In this document: piece after piece, positions 26,111 to 34,114 of the stretch
How positions within the stretch are numbered: the first letter of the stretch is position 1
Layout: each line of letters starts with the position of its first letter
Notes under the pieces: model-generated
What the model was told of the DNA's origin: nothing
Databases searched by the model: none
What the model saw: the letters and a program-made list of their open reading frames with translations, nothing else
Program-made: the position numbers and the translations under genes
Source: Photobacterium profundum
Lineage (GTDB): Bacteria > Pseudomonadota > Gammaproteobacteria > Enterobacterales > Vibrionaceae
Reading direction: 5' to 3'
NCBI RefSeq assembly: GCF_003026285.1
Contig: NZ_PYOD01000009.1
Span: 1-64,000 of the forward strand
DNA: 64,000 nt

Positions 26111-26854
26111 ATGGACACCATCAATAATTTACAAAACCAGTTTGGGCTAATGACATGGCCTCTTCTTATCTGCTCTGCATTAACCATCATGATTTTGTTG
26201 GAAAGATGCGTACAAGTCCTCTTGTGTACCGGTGTGGGTAAAACAAAAATAAATGCCCTACTTGCCAAGCAATATCGTGATGATGATAGCGGGTTAGATG
26301 AGCTTGCCTCTGAATTAAAACAACAACGCCCTTTGCTATATAAGGGAGTGGCAATGCTAATTTCACACCGCCATTTTGATAAGCCACTTCGGGAAGATGC
26401 AGCAGGTATTTGGTTACAACAAAAACGCACACAACTACGTTCAGGCTTGCGTTTACTCTCGCTGATTGGCGTGATCACCCCTTTGCTAGGTTTATTGGGC
26501 ACAGTGTTGGGTTTAATCGAAATGTTTAAAGGAATAGCTGCCACATCTGGTTCAGTTACACCGAGCGACCTTGCCGACGGACTTGGGCTCGCCATGCGGA
26601 CAACAGCTGCTGGTTTGATTATTGCTCTACCTGCTATCACAGGAGCTCAACTACTAGGTTTGTGGGCTGATCAAGTAACTGCAAAATTAGAACATACCTT
26701 AAACCATTGTAACCTTTGGTTAGAAGGGCTAGACCTTGACCCCGCTTGTAATAAGCATTCGAAAAAAACGAGTGTAGAGCCATCAGCGGTCAACATAAAC
26801 ACATCAACAACTAACATAAACGCTTCTCTTGCTAGTACAGAGACAGCCTTATGA
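26111..26854 (+). CDS. exbB: ExbB proton-channel subunit
   Basis: A 247-residue member of the MotA/TolQ/ExbB family with three membrane helices (first at WPLLICSALTIMILLERC) and the family core LIGVITPLLGLLGTVLGLIEMF followed by LADGLGLAMRTTAAGL. It forms the proton channel that energises TonB. It begins 3 nt after tonB and overlaps exbD by ATGA. The C-terminal tail after the last helix is polar and repetitive in Ser/Thr/Asn (NINTSTTNINASLAST), unusual for the family but not obviously disruptive. Confidence 0.93.
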   Translation: MDTINNLQNQFGLMTWPLLICSALTIMILLERCVQVLLCTGVGKTKINALLAKQYRDDDSGLDELASELKQQRPLLYKGVAMLISHRHFDKPLREDAAGIWLQQKRTQLRSGLRLLSLIGVITPLLGLLGTVLGLIEMFKGIAATSGSVTPSDLADGLGLAMRTTAAGLIIALPAITGAQLLGLWADQVTAKLEHTLNHCNLWLEGLDLDPACNKHSKKTSVEPSAVNINTSTTNINASLASTETAL

Positions 26855-27270
26855 TCAGCGTAAGCCATACATATAGAAATGACGATGAGCTAAAGCCCGA
26901 CCTCACACCTTTACTCGATATTATTTTCATCGTTATGGTTTTTCTGTTGCTTACTGCCAGTGTGAAATTAAAAGCACTCGATGTCGAATTACCCAAAACA
27001 GAAACACAGATATTACAAACAACAGAAGCCGACCCTATTACGATCAATCTTATCGCCAAAGAACCGTACTGGGCGCTGCAAGGTCAATCTTTTAACACTT
27101 GGGATAGCTTTACCGTTGCGCTATTAAAACAAGTAAAAGATGGACCTACAAAGCCTGTTGTTATTGGTGCCGATAAAAACGCATCAGTAGAACAAATGCT
27201 AAAGCTATTAGCCTTCTTGCAACAACATGAAATTAAAGCCACACAACTATTGATGGAAGATAACGCGTAA
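26851..27270 (+). CDS. exbD: ExbD energy-coupling subunit
   Basis: A 139-residue ExbD/TolR protein: cytoplasmic N terminus (DDELKPDLTPLLDI), a single membrane helix (IIFIVMVFLLLTASV) carrying the essential Asp in PLLDIIF, and a periplasmic domain. The ATGA overlap with exbB and the 1-nt TAATG junction with hutB show translational coupling. Confidence 0.93.
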   Translation: MISVSHTYRNDDELKPDLTPLLDIIFIVMVFLLLTASVKLKALDVELPKTETQILQTTEADPITINLIAKEPYWALQGQSFNTWDSFTVALLKQVKDGPTKPVVIGADKNASVEQMLKLLAFLQQHEIKATQLLMEDNA

Positions 27271-28139
27271 TGGAAAAGAACATAAACAAAAAAATGAATA
27301 CGATGAAACTCGCAGTCTTAGCTAGCGCATTGATTTTCTCTAGCAGTTCATCATGGGCAAGTGAACGCATAATTAGTGCTGGGGCTGCAATTACTGAAAT
27401 CATCTATGCACTAAATGCTGAAAGCCAACTGGTTGCTGTAGATCTAACCAGTAAAACCTTGGTTAAAGGCGCTTATCCATTAGTGGGTTATCACCGACAG
27501 TTGTCCGCAGAAAGCCTAATGTCTTTAACACCAGATCGCATTATTGGTTCAAATGAAATGGGGCCAAGCAGTACGTTAAAATTGCTTAAGCAAGGTGGCG
27601 TTGATGTTGATGTCGTCAACTCTGGCGAAACAGTAAAAGACCTATTAGAACGCATTGATGAGGTCGCAGCGTTAACCAATAAAACACCGGCAGCAGCATC
27701 ATTAAAAGCTGAAATAAGCAAAAAAGTAGACGCGATACAAACACACCTACTCACACAAAGCACCCAAAAAAAAGTATTGTTCTTAATGATTCATGATGGC
27801 CGACCAGCGAATGTTGCCGGACGTAATACGACAGCAGACACAGTGATCAGATTAGCCGGCGCAATTAACCCTGCCGCAAATACAATTGAAGCATACAAAC
27901 CTATCTCTGCTGAAGCGATGGTACAGATGCAACCAGACATTATCCTATTAAGTAGTCGAACATTGAGTTCAATTGGCACAATCGATGACTTGCTAAAAAA
28001 AATGCCTCTACTTGCAGCAACACCAGCGGGTAAAAATAAAGCACTGGCGACTATCGATGGTACAGCTCTAATTGGAGGCTTAGGTCTGAAGAGTATTGAT
28101 GAAGCTGAACGTTTAAATAAAGTTTTCTATCAAGATTAA
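27270..28139 (+). CDS. hutB: Periplasmic haem-binding protein HutB
   Basis: A 289-residue solute-binding protein of the FecB/BtuF fold. The signal peptide ends near SSWA-SERI; the typical opening ERIISAGAAITEIIYAL and LVGYHRQLSAESLMSL follow. It binds haem in the periplasm for the HutCD transporter. The annotated start at 27270 gives a basic N terminus (MEKNINKKMNTMKLAV); internal ATGs at 27294 and 27303 would also leave a full signal peptide. Confidence 0.93.
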   Translation: MEKNINKKMNTMKLAVLASALIFSSSSSWASERIISAGAAITEIIYALNAESQLVAVDLTSKTLVKGAYPLVGYHRQLSAESLMSLTPDRIIGSNEMGPSSTLKLLKQGGVDVDVVNSGETVKDLLERIDEVAALTNKTPAAASLKAEISKKVDAIQTHLLTQSTQKKVLFLMIHDGRPANVAGRNTTADTVIRLAGAINPAANTIEAYKPISAEAMVQMQPDIILLSSRTLSSIGTIDDLLKKMPLLAATPAGKNKALATIDGTALIGGLGLKSIDEAERLNKVFYQD

Positions 28140-28157
28140 GTAAGGGTTACACATCAC

Positions 28158-29210
28158 ATGCAATCAAGACGTATGCAGCTTCAACGCTTACCCATTGAAA
28201 CACTCTTACCATTAGGGATTGGGTTATTATTTTTTGCTATCACGTCTTCAATTGTGATCGGTCCGATGGATATCAGTTTCATCGACAGTATTAAAGCATT
28301 AATACCGTGGGAAACGGATTTACCAGCTCATATACAATTAGTGGTTAATCAAATACGCTTACCACGCACATTATTAGCCATTGCCATAGGTGCTATTTTG
28401 GCACTATGTGGTGCCGTTATGCAGGGGTTATTTAGAAACCCTTTGGCTGATCCTGGCATTATTGGGGTTTCAGGCGGTGCGGCATTAGGCGCTGCAATTG
28501 CAGTTGTTTTCTTTGCACCTCTTGTTGTCAATTACCCACTTATTTTGACACTTGGTACTGTACCTGTATTCGCTTTCATAGGCGGCGCATTAAGCACATT
28601 CTTTGTTTATTACCTTGGTACAGATAAGAACGGCACATCAGTTACCATTATGCTGCTTGCGGGTGTTGCAATTGCGGCACTTTCTGGTGCCGCCCTTGGT
28701 TTTATGAATTTCATCGCCGATGATCAAGCACTGCGAGATTTATCGTTATGGTCGATGGGATCATTAGCAGGGGCAACATGGCCTGGCATTGCTTTAGCAT
28801 TTGCTTCTTTAGCTATTTTGCTTTGGCTATTTTGTCGTGATGCAAATGCGCTGAATGCCTTTCTACTCGGTGAAGCTGAAGCCAAACATATGGGGGTGAA
28901 TGTACAGATGCTTAAACGTCGCCTTATTTTATTATGTGCAGCTGGCGTTGGCGTTACCGTTTCTCTAACTGGCATCATTGGTTTTGTTGGTTTGGTTATT
29001 CCCCATTTAGGTCGCATGCTTTCGGGGCCAAATCACAAAACATTACTTCCTATATCTGCATTACTGGGCGCTTTGATTCTATTGATTGCAGATATGATTG
29101 CGCGCGTCGTACTTGCTCCTTTAGAGCTTCCAGTCGGTATTGTAACTGCCATTTTAGGTGCACCATTTTTTATCCTCTTACTTGTTAAGCAAAAAGGTAG
29201 AATGTCATGA
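28158..29210 (+). CDS. hutC: Haem ABC transporter permease HutC
   Basis: A 350-residue FecCD-family permease with about ten hydrophobic helices. Family motifs: IRLPRTLLAIAIGAILALCG, GLFRNPLADPGIIGVSGGAA and FVGLVIPHLGRML. It forms the haem channel in the inner membrane as a dimer with two HutD subunits. It starts 18 nt after hutB and overlaps hutD by ATGA. Confidence 0.94.
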   Translation: MQSRRMQLQRLPIETLLPLGIGLLFFAITSSIVIGPMDISFIDSIKALIPWETDLPAHIQLVVNQIRLPRTLLAIAIGAILALCGAVMQGLFRNPLADPGIIGVSGGAALGAAIAVVFFAPLVVNYPLILTLGTVPVFAFIGGALSTFFVYYLGTDKNGTSVTIMLLAGVAIAALSGAALGFMNFIADDQALRDLSLWSMGSLAGATWPGIALAFASLAILLWLFCRDANALNAFLLGEAEAKHMGVNVQMLKRRLILLCAAGVGVTVSLTGIIGFVGLVIPHLGRMLSGPNHKTLLPISALLGALILLIADMIARVVLAPLELPVGIVTAILGAPFFILLLVKQKGRMS

Positions 29211-30040
29211 TTTTTGGCCCGCAACCTAATAGCCTAGAGCCATTAATAAACAATCAAATATGCAAGAAAAAAGTTGCCATTCGCGCCCAAGGTTTAAACC
29301 TGATTTTAGGGGGTAAAACCCTGCTTGATAACTTTGATATTGATATTCATGCAGGTGAAGTCACAGCATTACTTGGTCCGAATGGCGCTGGGAAAAGTAG
29401 CTTATTAAAAGTGTTGTGCGGTGAAATAGAAGCCACGGGAAACATCGACTTTTTTGGACAAAACAGAAAACAATGGTCAGCTAAAACACTCGCAAAACAC
29501 CTTGGTATATTGCCCCAGCACAGCACGCTAAATTTTGCTTTTTTAGCACATGAAGTCGTTGAACTTGGGGGATTGCCACTAGAGTTAAGTAATATACAAA
29601 CACAACAGATTACTCAAGAAAAAATGGCTCTTGTCGATGTCTGCAATTTGGCTCATCGTCTTTACCCTTCCCTCTCTGGAGGTGAAAAACAACGCGTTCA
29701 TTTTGCCCGTATACTGACTCAACTGAGCCAATCGGGAGAACAGTGTGTTTTAATGCTTGATGAGCCCACTTCTGCACTCGATTTAGCCCATCAGCATAAA
29801 ACATTACAAGTCGCCAAAGAATTAGCCAGTAATGGGGCTGCAGTTATTATTGTCTTACACGACTTAAACCTTGCAGCACAATATGCTGATCGTTTAGTTA
29901 TCGTTAATCACGGATTAATACAGGCAGAAGGAACACCGTGGCAAGCATTAAAACCGAATATTATTGAACAAGTCTACGGTTGGCCGGTATATATATCCTC
30001 TCACCCAACAGGTGACTATCCTGTCATTTTGTCGCACTAA
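29207..30040 (+). CDS. hutD: Haem ABC transporter ATP-binding protein HutD
   Basis: A 277-residue ABC ATPase with Walker A GPNGAGKSS, Q-loop region, signature LSGGEKQRVHFARIL, Walker B VLMLDEPTSALD and the switch His in VIIVLHDLN. It drives haem import through HutC. It is the last gene of the tonB-hut operon. No clear intrinsic terminator follows; a hairpin without T-run is at 30093-30139. Confidence 0.94.
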   Translation: MIFGPQPNSLEPLINNQICKKKVAIRAQGLNLILGGKTLLDNFDIDIHAGEVTALLGPNGAGKSSLLKVLCGEIEATGNIDFFGQNRKQWSAKTLAKHLGILPQHSTLNFAFLAHEVVELGGLPLELSNIQTQQITQEKMALVDVCNLAHRLYPSLSGGEKQRVHFARILTQLSQSGEQCVLMLDEPTSALDLAHQHKTLQVAKELASNGAAVIIVLHDLNLAAQYADRLVIVNHGLIQAEGTPWQALKPNIIEQVYGWPVYISSHPTGDYPVILSH

Positions 30041-30092
30041 TGTGTTGCAAAAAGCCGTAAATATAAAACGGAAACTATCACTCAACATATAT

Positions 30093-30139
30093 CTAAGTTA
30101 CCTCACGGTACTCGCTTCAGCGGCAGTGAGGTCGCTTAG
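30093..30139 (+). repeat. Hairpin downstream of hutD
   Basis: CTAAG and ACCTCAC on the left pair with GTGAGGT and CTTAG on the right, interrupted by 2-nt bulges, around an inner CGCT/AGCG stem. There is no T-run. It may mark the 3' end of the hut transcript after processing. Confidence 0.4.
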
Positions 30140-30327
30140 GTATTTGGGACTCTAAACAATTAATCACTAACATTTCAGATCGCCGCTATTGACAGTTACC
30201 AAGCATATATACAAACAAACTCATAATCAGCATTTATAAAATAACGATTATTACCATGCATACCTGTTGAAATTGCATTAATTTTGTTGATACCTATCAA
30301 GTAATTTCTTCTTGAGAGCCAGAACAG

Positions 30328-30375
30328 TTGCACTGTGCGCTACACTCAGTAAAATGTGAGCGCAAGCGATTAAAT
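30328..30375 (+). promoter_or_regulatory. Candidate promoter with a PurR operator at its start point
   Basis: TTGCAC (30328-30333), 16 nt, then TAAAAT (30350-30355) looks like a sigma-70 promoter. The 16-mer at 30360-30375, GCGCAAGCGATTAAAT, matches the PurR consensus ANGCAANCGNTTNCNT at 9 of 11 fixed positions and would cover the transcription start, a classical repressor position. A terminator follows only 25 nt later, so the transcript is short or attenuated. Confidence 0.55.
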
Positions 30376-30430
30376 AATGTAACATACTAAATTTATGAAA
30401 AAGCCGCGAGTTATAAGATGCGGCTTTTTT
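30361..30430 (+). ncRNA. Possible short leader or small RNA upstream of purR
   Basis: If the promoter above is used, transcription from about 30361 would end at the terminator, giving an RNA of about 70 nt. It contains a start codon at 30395 whose frame runs through the hairpin to a stop near 30454. It could be an sRNA, a leader peptide attenuator, or simply the end of an inactive promoter. The RNA is predicted, not seen. Confidence 0.3.
30398..30430 (+). terminator. Terminator in the purR leader region
   Basis: AAAAAGCCGC (30398-30407) pairs with GCGGCTTTTT (30420-30429) around a 12-nt loop and ends in six T. It lies 110 nt upstream of the purR start and downstream of the candidate PurR box. 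Confidence 0.85.
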
Positions 30431-30437
30431 ACGTTTA

Positions 30438-30494
30438 AGTACCAAATTGAATAGATAGCCAGATAATCTCTTTCTGTTTATTCAATTTGGTACT
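30438..30494. repeat. 16-bp perfect inverted repeat in front of purR
   Basis: AGTACCAAATTGAATA (30438-30453) and TATTCAATTTGGTACT (30479-30494) are exact reverse complements with a 25-nt spacer, ending 48 nt before the purR ATG. There is no T-run, so it is not a terminator. It would form a strong stem in the purR 5' leader or bind a dimeric regulator. Confidence 0.75.
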
Positions 30495-30542
30495 GCTCAA
30501 GTAGCGTTCAGATCTCTGACTACAATTATTAGAAGAATAAAT

Positions 30543-31547
30543 ATGGCAACGATTAAAGATGTTGCACGTATGGCTGGTGTGTCGACCACAACTGTCTCTC
30601 ACGTGATAAACAAAACTCGCTTTGTGGCAGAAGCAACTCAGAAAAAAGTATTGGCTGCAGTAGATGACCTTAACTATGCACCAAGTGCTGTCGCGCGAAG
30701 CCTGAAATGTAATACAACAAGAACCATCGGGATGTTGGTCACAAAATCAACCAACCCATTTTTTGCTGAAGTGATTCATGGTGTTGAAGAGTATTGCTAT
30801 GGAGCAGGTTACACACTAATCCTATGTAATACTGAAGGTAATCTAGTTAAACAACGAGACTATCTGCGCATGCTTGCTGAAAAGCGTGTAGATGGCCTAC
30901 TCGTAATGTGTTCAGATCTTGATCAAGACCTACTTGATCTACTTGCACGTAAAAGTGATTTACCAATGGTAATCATGGATTGGGGCCCAGAAAGCCCACT
31001 AACAGATAAGATCCAAGATAATGCTGAACAAGGTGGCTATATAGCAACTAAGCATTTTATTGACAATGGTCACAAAAAAATAGGCTGTCTGTCAGGTCAT
31101 AGCGAAAAATCTACGTGCCGCGAGCGCTTAAAAGGCTTCAATAAAGCAATGGCTGAGGCTGGTATCACCGTTAATAATAACTGGCTTATTGATGGCGATT
31201 TTGAGTGCGAGTCTGCCGTTGAAGCCGCAAATAAGTTCATTACGATGAAAGATCGCCCGACGGCTATTTTTTGTTTCAACGACATCATGGCAATGGCGTT
31301 AATTAGTACATTTGAACAAGCAGGTATAAGTGTGCCAGAAGATGTCTCTATTATTGGTTATGATAATATTGACTTAGCACCGTATTTTTCACCACCGCTA
31401 ACAACGATCCACCAACCGAAACGACGTTTAGGTAAAACTGCCGTCGAGATATTGATGGAGCGAGTGAAAGATAAAAATCATGAACGTCGTGTTTTTGAAA
31501 TGAAACCAGAACTGGTGATTCGTAAGTCTGTCAAAGACTTAAATTAA
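30543..31547 (+). CDS. purR: Purine repressor PurR (LacI family)
   Basis: A 334-residue LacI/GalR repressor, the length of E. coli PurR. The DNA-binding head [20 protein letters not shown], followed by the hinge helix [11 protein letters not shown], is characteristic. The effector domain ([19 protein letters not shown], ending [11 protein letters not shown]) binds hypoxanthine or guanine as corepressor. It represses purine biosynthesis genes and often itself; a PurR-like box lies about 170 nt upstream. Flanked by terminators, it is a single gene. Confidence 0.95.
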   Translation: MATIKDVARMAGVSTTTVSHVINKTRFVAEATQKKVLAAVDDLNYAPSAVARSLKCNTTRTIGMLVTKSTNPFFAEVIHGVEEYCYGAGYTLILCNTEGNLVKQRDYLRMLAEKRVDGLLVMCSDLDQDLLDLLARKSDLPMVIMDWGPESPLTDKIQDNAEQGGYIATKHFIDNGHKKIGCLSGHSEKSTCRERLKGFNKAMAEAGITVNNNWLIDGDFECESAVEAANKFITMKDRPTAIFCFNDIMAMALISTFEQAGISVPEDVSIIGYDNIDLAPYFSPPLTTIHQPKRRLGKTAVEILMERVKDKNHERRVFEMKPELVIRKSVKDLN

Positions 31548-31588
31548 TAAATACCCACAATAAAAACAATGACACTTGATTCATAAGA

Positions 31589-31621
31589 AACCGATAAGTT
31601 AATTCTTATCGGTTTTTTTTT
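31589..31621 (+). terminator. Terminator after purR
   Basis: Stem AACCGATAAG/CTTATCGGTT, loop TTAATT, nine-T run. Confidence 0.95.
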
Positions 31622-31995
31622 ATTAAAATAATCTCTATAAAAAGAAAGCTTTAATATGAATTAAGAGCTTTTAACCCATAGAAATAAACCCAATACCTGA
31701 AGCAATATCACATTTAAAAAATTTCGAAACGGAATAAAACTGACTATCTACGTTACAATCGTTATGTCACGAAACAAGGCAAACTATTCGAAAGAATAGG
31801 ACGCAAAGCTTCCGGCCTAAAAAGGTATTATTTGTATCTTAAATAATAACCCTCATGGTAGCGGGGTTGCCGATGGATTAACAAAAAGTTTTGTCATAAA
31901 TTTTACATAATTTTGACACAGATTATCTGTAGTTTGATAATTTGAATTCCTCGCTCTGATGTTAGGTGACTCATGGCATATCACCGAGAAGAAGC
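31622..31995. other. tfoY leader region
   Basis: This gap holds the c-di-GMP riboswitch (31768-31876) and a 119-nt AT-rich stretch between it and the tfoY start. No terminator hairpin is evident after the aptamer, so control may be at translation or RNA stability. Confidence 0.6.
31768..31876 (+). promoter_or_regulatory. Cyclic di-GMP-I riboswitch (GEMM-I)
   Basis: The aptamer is unmistakable: AAGGCAAACTATTCGAAAGA, then AATAGGACGCAAAGCTTCCG, then GCCTAAA, a variable second stem, and GGTAGCGGGGTTGCCGATGG. The GAAA tetraloop, the GGACGCAAAGC core and the GCGGGGTTxCCGATGG tail are the conserved parts. In Vibrio cholerae the homologous Vc2 riboswitch precedes tfoY, as here. Confidence 0.96.
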
Positions 31996-32586
31996 ATGGA
32001 TAAACCAGTACTAAAAGACGCATTAAAAATATTTGATTGTTTTGAGAGTGTTAAATCACGCTCAATGTTTGGTGGCTTTGGTATTTTTGCGGGTGAAACA
32101 ATGTTTGCTCTTGTAGTAAACGATAAACTTCACCTTCGTGCGAATGCTGATAATGAAGAAGAATTTAAAAAATCGGGTCTTGAACCATACGTTTATAAAA
32201 AACGTGGGTTTCCGGTTGTCACTAAACACTACGCCATTCCTGATGAGTGGTGGAATGATACAACCAAAATAATTTTGCAAGCTCAAGGGTCTTTGACCGC
32301 TGCTGAAAAAGATAAAGAGGCCAAAAGTAACACTGGTCCGAATCGTATTAAAGACCTTCCAAACTTACGTTTAGCTAATGAACGTATGTTAAAGAAAGCA
32401 GGCATATGTACGATTGACGATCTTTTTGATGCAGGGGCGCTTGGAGCATATCGAGCTTTGCAAGATAATCATCAGAATTCATTAAGTATTGAATTATTAT
32501 GGGCGCTAGAAGGGGCAATAAGTGGTCAACACTGGTCTGTTATTACAGAACAGCGTCGTACTGAATTGTTATCTGCATTGTCTTAA
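31996..32586 (+). CDS. tfoY: TfoY, TfoX/Sxy-family regulator
   Basis: A 196-residue protein with an N-terminal TfoX domain (SRSMFGGFGIFAGETMFALV) and a C-terminal domain (LPNLRLANERMLKKAGI, helix-hairpin-helix-like). I start at the ATG at 31996 behind GAGAAGAAG; a GTG at 31966 would add ten residues without similarity. The c-di-GMP-I riboswitch in its leader distinguishes TfoY from its paralogue TfoX. In Vibrio species TfoY activates motility and type VI secretion in response to low c-di-GMP. A terminator follows directly. Confidence 0.93.
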   Translation: MDKPVLKDALKIFDCFESVKSRSMFGGFGIFAGETMFALVVNDKLHLRANADNEEEFKKSGLEPYVYKKRGFPVVTKHYAIPDEWWNDTTKIILQAQGSLTAAEKDKEAKSNTGPNRIKDLPNLRLANERMLKKAGICTIDDLFDAGALGAYRALQDNHQNSLSIELLWALEGAISGQHWSVITEQRRTELLSALS

Positions 32587-32613
32587 TTTAGATATACGTT
32601 ATAGAATGAAACT

Positions 32614-32639
32614 AAAAGAGGCGTTTACGCCTCTTTTTT
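32614..32639 (+). terminator. Terminator after tfoY
   Basis: Stem AAAAGAGGCG/CGCCTCTTTT with a TTTA tetraloop and T6. Confidence 0.94.
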
Positions 32640-33042
32640 ATGGCTAAAAAACACCATTTACCTTTCCACTCTTTAATTTAATAATCCACTCTTAACACTA
32701 AAGCCAAGTACACATTCATGTGCTTCATATCGTATATAGATTATTTTTTCAAAAAAGTGATAAATCCAGTGAACATCACACCTAAGACGACATTATCTAC
32801 GTCAAAATTAAGTCAATAAATCACAAACATTGAAGCGACTCACAAAGCTGCTTATAAAAACAGCTACGGGTTTTCATTCAGCACAGATGCTTGTAAAATT
32901 AATGCGTATTCTATCAGAATGAATGCGTTGCTTAGGTTATAAAAATACACATACAACCAGCGCTGACACTCAAAATCGTTCACCTATAACACTGAGAAAC
33001 GCTATGTCTTGTGCAAACCCCTTTACTGGGCAAGAAGGCCAC

Positions 33043-33396
33043 ATGTTTAAAGATAAGTTTTGTAAGTGGCCCAAGCTGCTGCGATTTCTTGTTTTTATCA
33101 GCCTTATACCGCCTTTAAGCATATTCTATCTAGTGTACAGTAACCTTGCCCCTGCTTACCTTCTAAATGAAACGCTAACGATTGTTGGTGCCTTTAACCT
33201 TCTACTACTTGCTTGGGGTTTATTGCTAAAAATTAGAGCGAAAAAATATTGGTATCGAAATTACCATATTGGAAAAACAATGGTTTTAGCATTAATTCCA
33301 ATTTTAGCGTGTGGTTATCTACTTGCGACCGATCAAAACGCGCCTCGTGTTGCTCAGCAAGTTAAAACCCAATATGTAGAAATATCCATCAACTAA
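33043..33396 (+). CDS. Small membrane protein of unknown function (117 residues)
   Basis: Three hydrophobic helices (LLRFLVFISLIPPLSIFYLV, IVGAFNLLLLAWGLLL, MVLALIPILACGYLLA) with basic loops and a short periplasmic or cytoplasmic tail. I do not recognise it. The ATG at 33043 has AGAAGG at 33033; an ATG at 33004 would add 13 residues (MSCANPFTGQEGH). It lies 110 nt before the ynjA-type gene and could be the first gene of that operon or separate. Confidence 0.55.
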   Translation: MFKDKFCKWPKLLRFLVFISLIPPLSIFYLVYSNLAPAYLLNETLTIVGAFNLLLLAWGLLLKIRAKKYWYRNYHIGKTMVLALIPILACGYLLATDQNAPRVAQQVKTQYVEISIN

Positions 33397-33506
33397 ACGT
33401 TTTTTAAGATATTTTCAGCATTTATTGAAATATTTTCGTAAGGTTCTCGGTCTTTGTTGTTAGTTTGGTATAAAAACCATATTTACAACGTTGATAAGGG
33501 GCACTA

Positions 33507-34106
33507 GTGCGTATTTCAAGCAAGAAAAGTTACTCATTTCTCATCAAGCCACTGCTTTGGCTTCAAAAGCGTCATTATGGTGAAATCTTAAATCCAGCCC
33601 TACTTTGGGGGCGAAAGCCTGCACTCTTTTGGCTCGTCGCAGGTTTCTTCGGCGTTCTAGATCGTAAATCATCTCCTATTACTCCCGTTATCCGTTCATT
33701 AGTCTGCGTGCGCGTTTCACAATTGAATGATTGCGCCTTCTGTGTTGATGCCAACGGAATGAAACTTGCTGAACGTTGTGATTCGGTTGATAAAATCAAA
33801 ACTTTAGCACAGTGGCAACATAGCGATCTATTTTCTGAGCAAGAACGTATTGTGCTTGCTTACGTTGAAGCGATGACTATCACAGGTCAGAAAGTTACTG
33901 AAGAAATGATTAACGACTTAAAGCTGTCGTTTGATGAAGATACTATTGTTGAATTAACAGCCTTGGTGGCTTTTCAAAATCTATCTGCAAAATTTAATAC
34001 TGCACTCGATGTACCAGCACAAGGTTTTTGCTCACTACCAATACAAATGGATGATAACAACACACCGTCAACGTCGACACAAACTGAACGTGACTCAAAC
34101 AGCTGA
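33507..34106 (+). CDS. ynjA: Carboxymuconolactone decarboxylase family protein (YnjA-like)
   Basis: A 199-residue AhpD-like protein with the CxxC redox motif in NDCAFCVDAN (Cys76, Cys79). It begins with GTG behind AAGGGGC. Members of this family act as peroxidases or thiol-redox proteins. E. coli ynjA encodes a protein of this family and stands in front of ynjBCDEF, the same order as here, which supports the name. It ends 8 nt before the VTT-oxidoreductase gene, so the two are co-transcribed. The exact substrate is unknown. Confidence 0.75.
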   Translation: MRISSKKSYSFLIKPLLWLQKRHYGEILNPALLWGRKPALFWLVAGFFGVLDRKSSPITPVIRSLVCVRVSQLNDCAFCVDANGMKLAERCDSVDKIKTLAQWQHSDLFSEQERIVLAYVEAMTITGQKVTEEMINDLKLSFDEDTIVELTALVAFQNLSAKFNTALDVPAQGFCSLPIQMDDNNTPSTSTQTERDSNS

Positions 34107-34114
34107 GGTGTTTC

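Larger units (their letters stand above)
30041..30542. other. Structured intergenic region between hutD and purR
   Basis: A 502-nt gap rich in inverted repeats: a hairpin at 30093-30139, a promoter with a PurR box at 30328-30375, a terminator at 30398-30430, and a 16-bp inverted repeat at 30438-30494. Each is listed separately. Confidence 0.6.
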
